Shown: positions 1 to 9,679, numbered from the stretch's first letter. The stretch is 64,000 bases of DNA from Paenibacillus pabuli (GCF_039831995.1 NZ_JBDOIO010000003.1:1488001-1552000), one strand, 5' to 3'. A program made the numbers and translations. Notes: generated by a model not told the origin, from the sequence alone.

Positions 1-536
1 AGTGCATCTTCTGGGCCCATTGTGAAATGTCCGCCAATAGGCAAAAAAGCTACGTCAATCTGATGACGGTCACCAATCATTTTCATATCGCCGAACAAGC
101 TTGTATCTCCGGCATGAAGAATGTTTTTACCGCCTATGTTAATGATAAATCCTGCAGGCAAGCCTGCGTACATGATCCGCTGCTCCTCTTCAAGCACAAT
201 TCCCGAAGTATGAAAAGCCTGAATCATTTTGGCCTGAGCAAAATCCAGATCTACTGTTCCGCCCATATTCATACCAATCGTATCCAGCCCTTTCCAGGAC
301 ATGTATGTAGCCAGCTCCACGATTGCAACCACTTTGGCATTGTTCGCTTTAGCAATCGGTTCGGCGTCGAGAATATGATCCATATGTGCATGCGTCAGCA
401 AAACGGCATCGGTTCTAATGTCTTCCGGCTTGGTAACGGCCAGTTCATTGCCGCGCAGGAACGGATCGATAATTAAAGACTTCTCCTCCGTACCCAATTG
501 TACGCTGGAGTGCCCGTGGTACGTAATGTTTAACAT
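1..536 (-). CDS. UPF0173-type metal-dependent hydrolase, 3' end cut by window edge
   Basis: The frame begins MLNITYHGHSSVQLG and carries the metallo-beta-lactamase signature THAHMDH (HxHxDH) and later the metal-ligand segment HAGDTSLFGD. This is the layout of UPF0173 (YtkL-like) metal-dependent hydrolases, about 225 residues long, of which roughly 178 lie in the window. Homology predicts a binuclear zinc or manganese hydrolase, probably cytoplasmic; the substrate is not known for the family. ATG at 536 is preceded by AGGAGG at a spacing of 6 bases. No gene lies close upstream on this strand; the GH13 gene ends 122 bases away. The C-terminus is outside the window. Confidence 0.9.
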   Translation of the reverse strand, partial: MLNITYHGHSSVQLGTEEKSLIIDPFLRGNELAVTKPEDIRTDAVLLTHAHMDHILDAEPIAKANNAKVVAIVELATYMSWKGLDTIGMNMGGTVDLDFAQAKMIQAFHTSGIVLEEEQRIMYAGLPAGFIINIGGKNILHAGDTSLFGDMKMIGDRHQIDVAFLPIGGHFTMGPEDA

Positions 537-658
537 CTTAAGTCCTCCTGATCGATTCGATATGAGCATCCTCTATTCCACTGTATTCACATCCATTTTA
601 ATCGCATTTACCTATTTCATTATAAATCAAACCATTATGGGGAAGCAAAATGCTGCTT

Positions 659-2338
659 TCAGGATTGCAGTCGGTATACCCTGGCTTCATAAGGCTGGAG
701 CAGAATGGTGCCTTCATCCGTCGAGTACCGTCTTTTCACATTGCTGATGGCCAGCTTGGCACGATCCTCTGTCCAGCCTTCCGGCCAGTGCATCTCGGGT
801 TCATTCCCCCGAAAATTCAGGATAATAAGCATCTTTTCGTCCCCAAGTGTACGTGTATAGGCATAGATGTCCGGATCATCCGGCAGGAGGAGTTCATATT
901 CACCATAGATCAGCACCTTGCTCTTCTTCCGGAGGGCAATCAGCTTGCGATAATAATGCAATATGGAGCCGGGGTCATTTTCAGCGGAAGCCACATTGAT
1001 TTCGGTATAGTTATCGTTAACCTGAATCCATGGCTCGCCTTCCGTAAACCCTGCATGCTCACTGTCATCCCATTGCATGGGTGTACGTGCATTATCCCGG
1101 CTTTTCAGCCAGATGGCCTTCATAATGTCATTTTTATCCCGCCCTTGGGCAATATAGTGCCTGTAATAATTCATCGTTTCAATGTCTCGATACTGCTCGA
1201 TATTCGGAAACGCAACATTCGTCATGCCGATCTCCTCTCCCTGATAAATGTAAGGCGTTCCTTCAAGGGTAAGCATCCATGTAGCCAGCATCTGGGCAGA
1301 CCGAACCCTGTAACGGCCATCATCTCCGAAACGGGAAACCGGGCGCGGCTGATCATGATTACCCATATAGTTAGCATTCCAGCCTCTGCCGTGCAGGATC
1401 GTCTGCCAGCGACTCATGATTTCCTTGAGTTCGGTCAGCTTCCACTCCCTGTAATTCCACTTCCCAATCCCCGATGATTTGGCGTCGACAAACATATGCT
1501 CAAACTGAAACACCATGTTCAGTTCGTTACGATCTGTTCCCACATAAGCAAGGGCCTGCTCCGGGCCCAGACCTGACGTTTCCCCGACGGTCATAGGACC
1601 GTACGGCTTCAGAATCATGTCGTTTAGCTTGTTCAAAATGGAATGCACCTGTTCCAGGTTGGAGAACAGCTGGTATGCTGGAACAACCGGCAGATTGTCA
1701 GGATTATGTGCACTGGGCAGCCCTTCAGCCTTGGCAATATGCGCTACCGCATCAAAACGGAACCCGTCCACCCCTTTTTGCAGCCACCAATGCACCATCT
1801 CATACATCTCCTCGGCCATCTGTGGATTATTCCAATTCAGGTCAGGCTGATGCTCCGAGTACAAATGCAGATAATATTCATTCGTTTCGGGATCATGCTT
1901 CCACACGGACCCGCCAAAATAGGATTCCCAGTTATTCGGAACCTGACCGTTTTTACCTGACCGCCAAATGTAATAATCCCGCTTGGGGTTCACTTTGGAG
2001 GAACGGGATTCGGCAAACCAGGCATGTTCATCCGATGTGTGATTCAGCACCAGATCCATCATGATTTTGAGTCCTCTGCTGTGAGCCGCTGCGAGTAACC
2101 GGTCAAAATCCTCCATCGTGCCGAATTTGCGCATAATGGCATAGTAATCGCTGATATCATAACCATTATCGTGTCCGGGAGATTCATAAATGGGACAGAT
2201 CCAGATCACGTCAATCCCCAGATCCGTCAAATAATCAAGCTTCTCATAAATGCCTTGCAAATCACCGTGACCATCACCATCCGAATCCTTGAAACTGATG
2301 GGATAGATCTGATACACAACACTCTCTTTCCACCACAC
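659..2338 (-). CDS. GH13 alpha-glucosidase (oligo-1,6-glucosidase type)
   Basis: This is a 559-residue alpha-amylase superfamily enzyme. The N-terminus WWKESVVYQIYPISF and the block DLVLNHTSDEHAWF are typical of oligo-1,6-glucosidase, trehalose-6-phosphate hydrolase and related alpha-glucosidases. The catalytic triad is visible: Asp196 in GFRFDAV, Glu253 in TVGETSG and Asp329 in NHDQPR. There is no signal peptide, so it should cleave imported oligosaccharides in the cytoplasm. A GTG start at 2338 is preferred because GGGGTGAT lies just upstream and homologues start at this Trp-Trp motif; an ATG at 2383 would add 15 residues but has no ribosome binding site. The exact substrate (isomaltose, sucrose or trehalose-6-phosphate) cannot be told from sequence. 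No transporter gene is adjacent. Confidence 0.9.
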   Translation of the reverse strand: MWWKESVVYQIYPISFKDSDGDGHGDLQGIYEKLDYLTDLGIDVIWICPIYESPGHDNGYDISDYYAIMRKFGTMEDFDRLLAAAHSRGLKIMMDLVLNHTSDEHAWFAESRSSKVNPKRDYYIWRSGKNGQVPNNWESYFGGSVWKHDPETNEYYLHLYSEHQPDLNWNNPQMAEEMYEMVHWWLQKGVDGFRFDAVAHIAKAEGLPSAHNPDNLPVVPAYQLFSNLEQVHSILNKLNDMILKPYGPMTVGETSGLGPEQALAYVGTDRNELNMVFQFEHMFVDAKSSGIGKWNYREWKLTELKEIMSRWQTILHGRGWNANYMGNHDQPRPVSRFGDDGRYRVRSAQMLATWMLTLEGTPYIYQGEEIGMTNVAFPNIEQYRDIETMNYYRHYIAQGRDKNDIMKAIWLKSRDNARTPMQWDDSEHAGFTEGEPWIQVNDNYTEINVASAENDPGSILHYYRKLIALRKKSKVLIYGEYELLLPDDPDIYAYTRTLGDEKMLIILNFRGNEPEMHWPEGWTEDRAKLAISNVKRRYSTDEGTILLQPYEARVYRLQS

Positions 2339-2503
2339 GATGTGGATCACCCCGCTTCCGCTCTTCACTAAATTTCCGTCCATTACGTTAGCATGATTCC
2401 CATATCTGTCATGAGCATATGTCCTTTCAGGTGCAGAACAACCCGTTAATATGTTTTATCCGAAATGTCGTCTGTATAAACACAAACGTGCACCAAAGCA
2501 CAC

Positions 2504-2554
2504 AAAAAAGACCAGAATGAGTTCCCGCCTTAGTGGCAGACTTCTATTCTGATC
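2504..2554 (-). terminator. Intrinsic terminator after the VanZ-like gene
   Basis: On the minus strand the arms GATCAGAAT and ATTCTGGTC flank a 27-base loop and are followed by TTTTTT. The upstream arm overlaps the stop codon of the VanZ-like gene. Confidence 0.6.
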
Positions 2555-3005
2555 TCCTTGTCTTTATGAACTGTATGAACAGACGGAATGCAATATAACC
2601 GATCCAAGCACCTAGGGTATTCAGGATGATATCATCCACATCAAACGAACCCACACGTAAAGCCAGTTGTGCCAATTCAACGGCAAGCAGCAGCAAAATA
2701 ACGGTCCGTGTAAATTTCAACCCCGTTCGGCATGGACGGAACAACCACGGAATCCATATGCCTAGCGGAATAAACAATACGATATTACCGAACAGGTTTT
2801 TCACCCAGGCTTCCGTACTGTACCTTTCCCTTTCTAGTAATAAGGGTCCGATCGTCTCGAGCGGAACAAGATTGTATTGATAATGATCCCCTGAAGTCCT
2901 TCCATGGATAAATAACAAATTCCCCATTATCCATATATATGCCATTGCAAAAACGGCAACCAAGAGCATGATCCAGGGCTTGTAGATTCCCCTCCCTTTT
3001 TGCAT
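2544..3005 (-). CDS. VanZ-like family membrane protein
   Basis: This 153-residue protein has hydrophobic segments at about residues 12-32, 70-85, 99-112 and 127-146. The pattern NLFGNIVLFIPLG followed by GSFDVDDIILNTLGAWIGY matches the VanZ family, whose namesake gives low-level teicoplanin resistance. Most chromosomal members have no known function, and no van genes are nearby, so a resistance role is not implied. ATG at 3005 has GGAGG about 10 bases upstream. It is followed by its own terminator and stands alone between the GH13 gene and an AraC-type regulator on the same strand. Confidence 0.85.
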   Translation of the reverse strand: MQKGRGIYKPWIMLLVAVFAMAYIWIMGNLLFIHGRTSGDHYQYNLVPLETIGPLLLERERYSTEAWVKNLFGNIVLFIPLGIWIPWLFRPCRTGLKFTRTVILLLLAVELAQLALRVGSFDVDDIILNTLGAWIGYIAFRLFIQFIKTRRSE

Positions 3006-3047
3006 GTACCAGTATCCTCCGGGAGTTATTGCCGCAGCGCGGCTCCC

Positions 3048-3914
3048 TTATTTTACCGGAATATAGATCTTCATGTCCAACTGCTCCGGTGTGGATCTCC
3101 ACACATCGGTTATCTCGAAATCAGGACCTTCTCTGCGCTCATAATTGGACTGAGGCAACCAGCTGCCATAAATCATTTTGCGGATATCCTGTCCAGAACC
3201 ATCCACGGTGAATTCGGCGTACAATCCACCAGGAATCTCAAACGCCGTATAACCTGGCTGAAGTGCCGGCGCATCAGATGAAGTCTCCTCACCAACAAGA
3301 AATGTGAATGCACCATCATCCTCAAAGTGGCAGGCGATGCCATAGGCCAAATCAGGACGAGTCCGTTCAGGGATATTCATAAATTTCTGTTCTGAACCAA
3401 AATCATGATAAAATCCCGGGATTTCGCTATAATGCTGGTCGTTATTCAAGTTCGTACTGTATGCGTAACCTATGATTTGGATGGCCTCCATGGTTACAAA
3501 GCGTGGTTTGTTCATGTTAAACTCTCCTCCCAGCCGGTTTCGATAGTCATTAAAGTCAATGCTCCGCTGAATCTGTGCAGAACCGGGCAGCTCATTCAGA
3601 TTGCGAAAGCGGGCCGGTGTCATTCCCCAATGGGCAGTAAACGCCCTGGTGAAAGCTTCCTGGGATTGATAACCCCAGTTCAAGGCCACACGGAGGATGC
3701 CATCTGCCGAGTTCAGCAATTGCCGTGCTGCTTCAGTCAATCTGCGTTTGCGCACATATTCGAGTACGGTAAAGCCAGTGATCGCCTGGAACAAGCGCTG
3801 GAAATGAAATGCGGAAAAGCCCGCAGCTGCCGCTGCCTCCCTCATGTTGAATTCATCTTGCAAATGCTTCTCGAGATACCCAATAGCCCGTTGGATTTGC
3901 GAGTAATGATCCAT
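3048..3914 (-). CDS. AraC-family regulator with GyrI-like effector-binding domain
   Basis: This 288-residue protein has an N-terminal AraC-type double helix-turn-helix (about residues 8-105, with NMREAAAAAGFSAFHFQRLF and WGYQSQEAFTRAF) followed by a C-terminal GyrI-like or AraC effector-binding domain ending near FEITDVWRSTPEQLDMKIYI. This order is that of Rob/SoxS-like and BmrR-associated sensors, which usually bind small amphipathic or drug-like ligands. ATG at 3914 is chosen because AAAGGGAAA lies upstream; the open frame extends to 4169 but would then overlap glgP. The target genes are not evident. The gene is separated from glgP by a terminator, so it is probably transcribed alone. Confidence 0.85.
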   Translation of the reverse strand: MDHYSQIQRAIGYLEKHLQDEFNMREAAAAAGFSAFHFQRLFQAITGFTVLEYVRKRRLTEAARQLLNSADGILRVALNWGYQSQEAFTRAFTAHWGMTPARFRNLNELPGSAQIQRSIDFNDYRNRLGGEFNMNKPRFVTMEAIQIIGYAYSTNLNNDQHYSEIPGFYHDFGSEQKFMNIPERTRPDLAYGIACHFEDDGAFTFLVGEETSSDAPALQPGYTAFEIPGGLYAEFTVDGSGQDIRKMIYGSWLPQSNYERREGPDFEITDVWRSTPEQLDMKIYIPVK

Positions 3915-4035
3915 AGCGAGTGATTTCCCTTTCTTGGTCGGAATAGAGATGAATGAAGTCCCCTTGATTTGATTATCACTTAACGGAAGCTTATTTTTTT
4001 GATATTGCGTGCGGTAATAAACCCTTTTCTTCAAA

Positions 4036-4074
4036 TAAAAAAACACGACAAAGTCCCCTTTCAACAAGGGGACT
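4036..4074 (-). terminator. Intrinsic terminator after glgP
   Basis: A perfect 9-bp stem AGTCCCCTT / AAGGGGACT (4052-4074) with a 5-base loop is followed on the minus strand, after eight bases, by a run of seven T. It lies 20 bases past the glgP stop codon. Confidence 0.8.
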
Positions 4075-4095
4075 CCAACTCTAAATTTATTAACC

Positions 4096-6528
4096 TCAGC
4101 CTTTCCAGTGTCCCGACACCGGATGAATACCCCAGATATCGGTAGCATATTCGCTAATGGTGCGATCACTGGAGAAGATACCGGATTGTGCTGTATTCAG
4201 CATGGTTTTGCGTGACCAGCCTGGTACATCACGATAAGCCTTGTCAATGGCCGCGTGAGCATCCGCATAGGCAGCAAAGTCACGTAATACAAAATACTCG
4301 TCTCCATGCGCCAGCAGTGAATCATAGATATCCCAGAATTCACCTTCCCGACAACAGAACGGTCCTGGATGAACGAGCTGTTCTACCACTTCGCGAATGC
4401 GTTCATCCTGCTGCACAATCTCGTTTGGACGATAGCTGCCTGAACGATAATAATCCAAAACTTCATCCGCTCGCAGACCGAAGATAAACATATTCTCTTC
4501 TCCAACCTGTTCAGCCATCTCCACGTTAGCCCCATCCATCGTACCAATGGTTAACGCACCGTTCATCATAAATTTCATATTGCCCGTACCCGAAGCTTCC
4601 TTCCCTGCAGTGGAGATCTGTTCACTGACGTCAGCGGCCGGAATGATTTTTTCAGCCAGAGAGACGGAATAATTTTCGAGGAAAAATACCTTCAGCCGGT
4701 CATTCACAGCCTTATCCCGATTGACGGTATCCGCGACCGTGTTGATCAGCTTGATAATTTTCTTGGCAAAATAGTAACTTGGTGCAGCCTTCGCTCCAAA
4801 GATGAACGTACGGGGCACGATATCAAATGACGAGTCATTCTTAAGACGGTTATACAAGTGCATGACATGTAAAATGTTGAGAAGCTGGCGCTTGTAGCCA
4901 TGCAGCCGCTTCACCTGTACATCAAAAATGGAATCCGGATTCACGGCCGTTCCGGTATGATCCAGAATGTATGCAGCGAGCCGCTCCTTATTCTCGCGTT
5001 TGATGGACTTGAACTGCTGCTGGAAGGAGGCGTCCCCCGCAAATCCAGCGAGTTCATTCAATCTGCCTGGCTCGGTGATCCATTCACTTCCGATCGTATC
5101 GGTAATCAGGTTGGACAGTTTGGGATTTGCATGCATCAACCAGCGACGATGCGTTATCCCGTTCGTCTTGTTGTTGAAACGCTCCGGATACAAGGCATAG
5201 AACGGCGCCATCTCCCGCTCCTTCAGGATTTCGGTATGCAATGCAGCCACACCATTAATGCTATGACTGCCGACAATCGCCAGATGTGCCATCCGAACCT
5301 GATCGTTCGCAATGATAGCCAAATGTTGAATCCGCTCCTGCTCTCCCGGATAACGATCTAGAAGCATGCCGCAGAAACGTTTGTTAATCTCTTCTATGAT
5401 CATATAAATGCGTGGCAGCAGCTTGCTGATCATGGATACCGGCCATTTCTCCAGAGCCTCACTCAGCGTCGTATGATTAGTATAGGAAACGGTACGCGTC
5501 GTAATATCCCAGGCTTCGTCCCAACCATAACCCTTCACATCCATGAGAATGCGCATTAATTCCGGAATGACCAGCGTAGGGTGAGTATCATTGATGTGGA
5601 ATGCCACCTTGTCGGGTAACCGGTCATACGAAAGCTCCAGCTTGTTGAATGTACGCAATGCACTCTGTACGCCGGCAGAACACATGAAGTACTGCTGTTT
5701 CAAACGAAGCAGCTTGCCCTCGTACTGTGAATCGTCCGGATATAAAAACTCGGAAATCGACTCCACCGATCGACTGTAATCCAGGTAACCGTAATAGTTC
5801 GAAGGGGTATCCAGCGATGTTTCCCTCTTCGGCTCCGCACTCCACAGGCGAAGCGTGTTCACATGTGGCTGACCGTATCCGAGGACAGGAATATCGTAAG
5901 GGACCGCAACGACGGATTCGGCATCCTTGGTCACAAAATGATAATGCCCATCCTGTTCATAGGCCTCCACCCGTCCCCAGAACTGGACCTCAACCTTTTT
6001 GTCCGGGCGTCTTACTTCCCATTCATTACCCTTATCGAGCCAATTGTCCGGAAGTTCTACCTGGTTGCCACCAATGATTTTTTGCTCAAACAATCCGTAT
6101 TTATACCGGATACCACAACCATGGCCAGCATAACCGAGAGATGCGAGCGAGTCCAGAAAGCACGCCGCCAGACGGCCCAATCCGCCATTGCCCAAGCCCG
6201 CATCCGATTCCTGTTCCTCGATGTCCTCCAGCGAGAAGCCCAGCTCGGCTAGACTGTCGCGAACCAGTTCCAGTTCATTCACATTTAATAAATTGTTGCC
6301 CAGCAGACGTCCAATCAGGAATTCTAGCGAGAAGTAATAGACCTGTTTATCCTGGCGCTGCTTAAATCCCTGATTCGACGCTGCCCAGTCCTGACCCGCA
6401 TACTCACGAATCATGCTGCCCAGAACGTGATAGACGTCTTCCTTCGTGGCTTCTTCAAGTGGTTTGCCTAATTTGCTGACCAGATTCCGCCCAAAAATAC
6501 TCTTGAATGTTTCCTTGTTGTCAAACAA
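4096..6528 (-). CDS. glgP: Glycogen phosphorylase
   Basis: This 810-residue enzyme has the full length of the glycogen/maltodextrin phosphorylase family (GT35). It releases glucose-1-phosphate from alpha-1,4-glucan ends using pyridoxal phosphate. Recognisable blocks are the N-terminal YYFSLEFLIGRLLGNNL, the GNGGLGRLAACFLDS glycine-rich loop, the HINDTHPTLVIPELMR block and the pyridoxal phosphate segment KEASGTGNMKFMMNGALTIG with its conserved lysine. The start is TTG at 6528 with a strong GGGAGG 9 bases upstream; no better ATG exists near it. It is the last gene of a glgC-glgD-glgP series, but a 297-base gap with a long inverted repeat separates it from glgD, so its expression may be set separately. 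A terminator follows. Confidence 0.97.
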   Translation of the reverse strand: MFDNKETFKSIFGRNLVSKLGKPLEEATKEDVYHVLGSMIREYAGQDWAASNQGFKQRQDKQVYYFSLEFLIGRLLGNNLLNVNELELVRDSLAELGFSLEDIEEQESDAGLGNGGLGRLAACFLDSLASLGYAGHGCGIRYKYGLFEQKIIGGNQVELPDNWLDKGNEWEVRRPDKKVEVQFWGRVEAYEQDGHYHFVTKDAESVVAVPYDIPVLGYGQPHVNTLRLWSAEPKRETSLDTPSNYYGYLDYSRSVESISEFLYPDDSQYEGKLLRLKQQYFMCSAGVQSALRTFNKLELSYDRLPDKVAFHINDTHPTLVIPELMRILMDVKGYGWDEAWDITTRTVSYTNHTTLSEALEKWPVSMISKLLPRIYMIIEEINKRFCGMLLDRYPGEQERIQHLAIIANDQVRMAHLAIVGSHSINGVAALHTEILKEREMAPFYALYPERFNNKTNGITHRRWLMHANPKLSNLITDTIGSEWITEPGRLNELAGFAGDASFQQQFKSIKRENKERLAAYILDHTGTAVNPDSIFDVQVKRLHGYKRQLLNILHVMHLYNRLKNDSSFDIVPRTFIFGAKAAPSYYFAKKIIKLINTVADTVNRDKAVNDRLKVFFLENYSVSLAEKIIPAADVSEQISTAGKEASGTGNMKFMMNGALTIGTMDGANVEMAEQVGEENMFIFGLRADEVLDYYRSGSYRPNEIVQQDERIREVVEQLVHPGPFCCREGEFWDIYDSLLAHGDEYFVLRDFAAYADAHAAIDKAYRDVPGWSRKTMLNTAQSGIFSSDRTISEYATDIWGIHPVSGHWKG

Positions 6529-6636
6529 AAGCAGGTTCCTCCCGGTGAAATTCTGTAGGATGGTTTATTTCATACGCTTCCCTGCTCAAATCCGGCAAGT
6601 GGCCGTTCCGGTTACGAATCGTTCTTCCGATCGCCG

Positions 6637-6685
6637 TTATCCCTGGATTTTTCCAACTTTTTATAAGGTGAAAATCCAGGGATAA
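6637..6685. repeat. 15-bp perfect inverted repeat between glgD and glgP
   Basis: TTATCCCTGGATTTT at 6637-6651 is exactly complementary to 6671-6685, with a 19-base loop. Neither side has a T-run, so it is not a standard terminator. It could be an RNA-stabilising hairpin, an attenuator or an operator between glgD and glgP. Confidence 0.6.
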
Positions 6686-6827
6686 ATGCGAACGCTTTGC
6701 TTCTCCAGAATCGACTTCGTCCCCTTCACTACTTCTGCTCTTTACTGCTTGAGCATTGCAATTGCGCGTATAACCATCCTTCAGAATTTTTATTTTATTT
6801 ATAGATGATATCGGTTAACAGCCGATA

Positions 6828-7931
6828 TTAGATAATAGTACTCTTCGCCAAGATATATGGGTTCGACGGGTCCCCGATGAGCGTCTGTCCACCAGTCAGC
6901 TTCACGTCTTTGTCCAGAATGACATTCTCCAGTACCGCATCTTCACCGATATAACATTTTTGCATAATAATTGAGCCTTTAATTCTGGCTCCCTTGGCTA
7001 CGTGCACCCCCCTGAACAAAATGCTGTTCTCCACTTCTCCGCCCACAATACATCCGTTGGCAAGCAGTGAATGTTTGACCTCGGCAGTGTCGAGGTATTT
7101 GGCAGGTGCCTCGTATTTAATCTTGGTCTGAACGGGTTCCTCTCTGAAAAGTTGCTCATACAATCCCGTATTCAACAGCTCCATACTGTTTCGATAATAA
7201 CTATCAATGGAGTTAATCACGGCGTGGTAGCCCTCATAAGCATATGCGGCAATTTTTAATCCATCCGGATTTTTTTGAATGACATCGCGGAAGAAATGGC
7301 TCTCGCCATGATCAATGCAGCGCTGGACCTGGCGCAGGAACAAATCCTTTTTCATGATAAAAATTTCTGTATATATATTCGGGTGTTCGGCGCTTTGGTG
7401 AATGTCCACCACATTACCGTTCCCGTCATGTTCAACTTTGACACAGGCATCGTGCTCAGGCAGCAGTTGATCCACTCTTTTGCAAATCAGTGTCACGTCT
7501 GCTCCCTTATTCACATGATATTGATAGACATCCTGCAGATCTGCTTTGGTCACATGCCGACTACCGGCATGAACCACATATTCCCCCGCACCGCGGCGGA
7601 AGAAATCGAGATTATTGTGAAAATGCTGCAAATCCCCCTGTGACGTATCCGTTGGATCATTCCAGTCCGGCGGCAAGATAAACATGCCTCCATGCTTGCG
7701 ATCCAGATCCCAGGGCTTGCCGTCACTCAGGTGATCCATTAACGAACGATATTTACGGCGGACAAACACACCAATACTCTCAATGCCCGCATTCATCATG
7801 TTGGATAATACAAAATCGATCAGACGATAACGCCCGGCGTAAGGCACCGCGGCTCCGCAGCGAAAGTACGTCAATTCCTTCAATTCCTCAAGTTCGTGAT
7901 CAAGGTTAATAACACCGATTAATGGCTTCAT
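6828..7931 (-). CDS. glgD: Glucose-1-phosphate adenylyltransferase subunit GlgD
   Basis: This 367-residue protein combines an N-terminal nucleotidyltransferase fold (MKPLIGVINL, then YRLIDFVLSNMMNAGIESIGVF) with C-terminal left-handed beta-helix repeats (NSILFRGVHVAKGARIKGSI). It lacks the GGxGxRL loop seen in GlgC, as is usual for GlgD, the regulatory or accessory partner of GlgC in Bacillales ADP-glucose pyrophosphorylase. ATG at 7931 is preferred over GTG at 7940, because AAAGGA lies only two bases before the GTG but 11 before the ATG. It starts 26 bases after glgC on the same strand, so the two are very probably co-transcribed and form a heterotetramer. Confidence 0.93.
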   Translation of the reverse strand: MKPLIGVINLDHELEELKELTYFRCGAAVPYAGRYRLIDFVLSNMMNAGIESIGVFVRRKYRSLMDHLSDGKPWDLDRKHGGMFILPPDWNDPTDTSQGDLQHFHNNLDFFRRGAGEYVVHAGSRHVTKADLQDVYQYHVNKGADVTLICKRVDQLLPEHDACVKVEHDGNGNVVDIHQSAEHPNIYTEIFIMKKDLFLRQVQRCIDHGESHFFRDVIQKNPDGLKIAAYAYEGYHAVINSIDSYYRNSMELLNTGLYEQLFREEPVQTKIKYEAPAKYLDTAEVKHSLLANGCIVGGEVENSILFRGVHVAKGARIKGSIIMQKCYIGEDAVLENVILDKDVKLTGGQTLIGDPSNPYILAKSTII

Positions 7932-7957
7932 CGCATGCACCGTCCTTTGGGCTCAGA

Positions 7958-9130
7958 TTAAACTTTCGTTGTCATTCCCTGTTGAAGCTGACGTTCCAAT
8001 TCTTCATGGTCCACAAGCAATACGTCACTTTCATCCTCAGGCGCAGGAGATAGATAGGCTCCATCAGGAATGACCAGCCCTTCCGCAATAATGGCTCTGT
8101 GAATACGGACATTCTTACCGATCTTCACCCGTGGCATCACGACAGAATCAATGATGGAACTCTGCTCTCCAACTTCCACCCCGTAGAACAGTATGGAGTG
8201 ATTCACCTCACCATGTACAATGCTGCCTTCACTTATAATGCAATTCCGCACCTTGGCCGCAGGCGAAATATACTGCGCGGGCTGATTCGGATTGCGAGTG
8301 TAAATACGCCAATCAGGATCATTCAGGTTGAGCGGTGTTTCCTCATCCAGCAGATCCATGTTGGACTCCCACAAACTGCGGATGGTACCTACGTCTTTCC
8401 AATAGCCTTCAAAAGGATAAGCGTATAAGGATTTTTCATTTTCAAGCAATAAGGGAATGATGTCTTTGCCAAAGTCGTATGAGGTGGATGCCTGTTGTTC
8501 GTCCTGGATCAGGAAACGTTTCAGTACATCCCACTTGAAGAGATAAATACCCATGGAAGCAAGTGTGCTTTTGGGTTCTGGAGGCTTTTCTTCGAATTCG
8601 TAGATGCGGTAATCATCGTGGGTGTTAAGTAGCCCAAACCGGCTGGCTTCTTCCAGCGGAACGTCAATAACGGATATGGTGCAATCTGCGTCCTTTTCCT
8701 TGTGATACCTGAGCATTTTTTCGTAATCCATTTTGTAAATGTGGTCGCCTGAAAGTATGAGTACATGCTCTGGATCGAATTGTTCGATGAAATTCAGGTT
8801 TCGGTATATCGCATCCGCCGTGCCTCGATACCAGCTGCTCCCGTCTTCACGCTCATGTGGTGGAAGTACATATACTCCGCCATTTTTGCGGTCCAGATCC
8901 CAATCGCTGCCGATGCCGATATATGAGTGCAGTACCAGAGGTTCGTATTGTGTAAGTACACCAACGGTGTCGATGCCTGAGTTGGAGCAGTTGCTTAGAG
9001 GAAAATCAATAATCCGGTATGTCCCGCCAAAATATACAGCAGGCTTAGCGAGTGATTTGGTCAATCCTTTTAACCTTTTGCCTTGCCCTCCTGCGAGCAG
9101 CATCGCTACAACTTCTTTTTTTGCCATCAT
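7958..9130 (-). CDS. glgC: Glucose-1-phosphate adenylyltransferase, catalytic subunit
   Basis: This 390-residue enzyme makes ADP-glucose from glucose-1-phosphate and ATP, the committed step of bacterial glycogen synthesis. The nucleotide loop AGGQGKRL, the substrate block [20 protein letters not shown], the motif [12 protein letters not shown] and the catalytic block [11 protein letters not shown] are all present, followed by a beta-helix domain. Two ATG codons in tandem (9130 and 9127) follow AGGAGG by 5 and 8 bases, so either may be used. It heads the glgC-glgD-glgP series. The usual glgB (branching enzyme) and glgA (synthase) are not next to it, unlike the five-gene operon of Bacillus subtilis. 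Confidence 0.96.
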   Translation of the reverse strand: MMAKKEVVAMLLAGGQGKRLKGLTKSLAKPAVYFGGTYRIIDFPLSNCSNSGIDTVGVLTQYEPLVLHSYIGIGSDWDLDRKNGGVYVLPPHEREDGSSWYRGTADAIYRNLNFIEQFDPEHVLILSGDHIYKMDYEKMLRYHKEKDADCTISVIDVPLEEASRFGLLNTHDDYRIYEFEEKPPEPKSTLASMGIYLFKWDVLKRFLIQDEQQASTSYDFGKDIIPLLLENEKSLYAYPFEGYWKDVGTIRSLWESNMDLLDEETPLNLNDPDWRIYTRNPNQPAQYISPAAKVRNCIISEGSIVHGEVNHSILFYGVEVGEQSSIIDSVVMPRVKIGKNVRIHRAIIAEGLVIPDGAYLSPAPEDESDVLLVDHEELERQLQQGMTTKV

Positions 9131-9255
9131 TACAGCCTCCTCCACGCGCATTCGTTCTAGTTCATTTCAGAGCCCATAATCCCATATTCTGTTGTGTGGA
9201 CGCTGTTGTCATGATTAGGAGCATGCTGTACAGACAAACCGTGTACCTTGATATG

Positions 9256-9271
9256 AATCTCGATCGAGATT
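9256..9271. promoter_or_regulatory. 16-bp perfect palindrome upstream of glgC
   Basis: AATCTCGATCGAGATT is fully self-complementary and lies about 126 bases upstream of the glgC start. A dimeric regulator could bind it, but no family is suggested by the sequence alone. Confidence 0.4.
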
Positions 9272-9595
9272 GCAACGGAACGTCATTCATTGTCATGTCT
9301 GAGTAGGATGATTATTGCAGAGTAGCCTTGACTTGCTGTGCAGAGGTGATTGGTGGAATCGAAATTAACATGTACCCCGTGATAAATGCAATCCATAATC
9401 CTAATTAACATTAAACACGAAACGGGCTGGGGAATCTTGCTGGAATCGTAAGACAAAAGTTCAGGCCGATATCACTCCTTTTTTGGATACTTCTGTGATT
9501 AGATTATTGTATTCGCTGTAGGGAATCAAAATCCTTTTGCTTTTGTACGATTGATTAAAATGGAAAAATAAGTAACCTCCCACATTGTGGCATGG

Positions 9596-9620
9596 CAAAA
9601 AGCCAGGACTTCGCCTGGCT
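9596..9620 (-). terminator. Intrinsic terminator after the alcohol dehydrogenase
   Basis: On the minus strand the stem AGCCAGG / CCTGGCT (9601-9620) closes a short loop and is followed by TTTTT. It lies 60 bases past the stop codon at 9680. Confidence 0.75.
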
Positions 9621-9679
9621 CATCTGCATGCTCATTTATTGTTTCTGACATACTCTATTCGGGGTGTTGATATTCGTAT

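Larger units (their letters stand above)
9131..9679. other. Intergenic region upstream of glgC
   Basis: No convincing gene is seen here. The stretch should contain the glgC promoter, although no clear -35/-10 pair could be fixed. It holds a 16-bp palindrome (9256-9271) and the terminator of the alcohol dehydrogenase gene (9596-9620). The AT-rich part at 9360-9590 shows nothing recognisable. Confidence 0.6.

Noticed and set aside
27..476. Plus-strand open frame opposite the metal-dependent hydrolase
   Set aside because: It is antisense to a clear conserved gene and has no ribosome binding site or recognisable domain.
650..1477. 275-codon plus-strand frame opposite the GH13 gene
   Set aside because: Long only because the opposite strand codes; translation shows no family pattern.
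2544..3005. VanZ-like gene as glycopeptide resistance
   Set aside because: No van regulatory or ligase genes are present and VanZ-like proteins are common in Bacillales.
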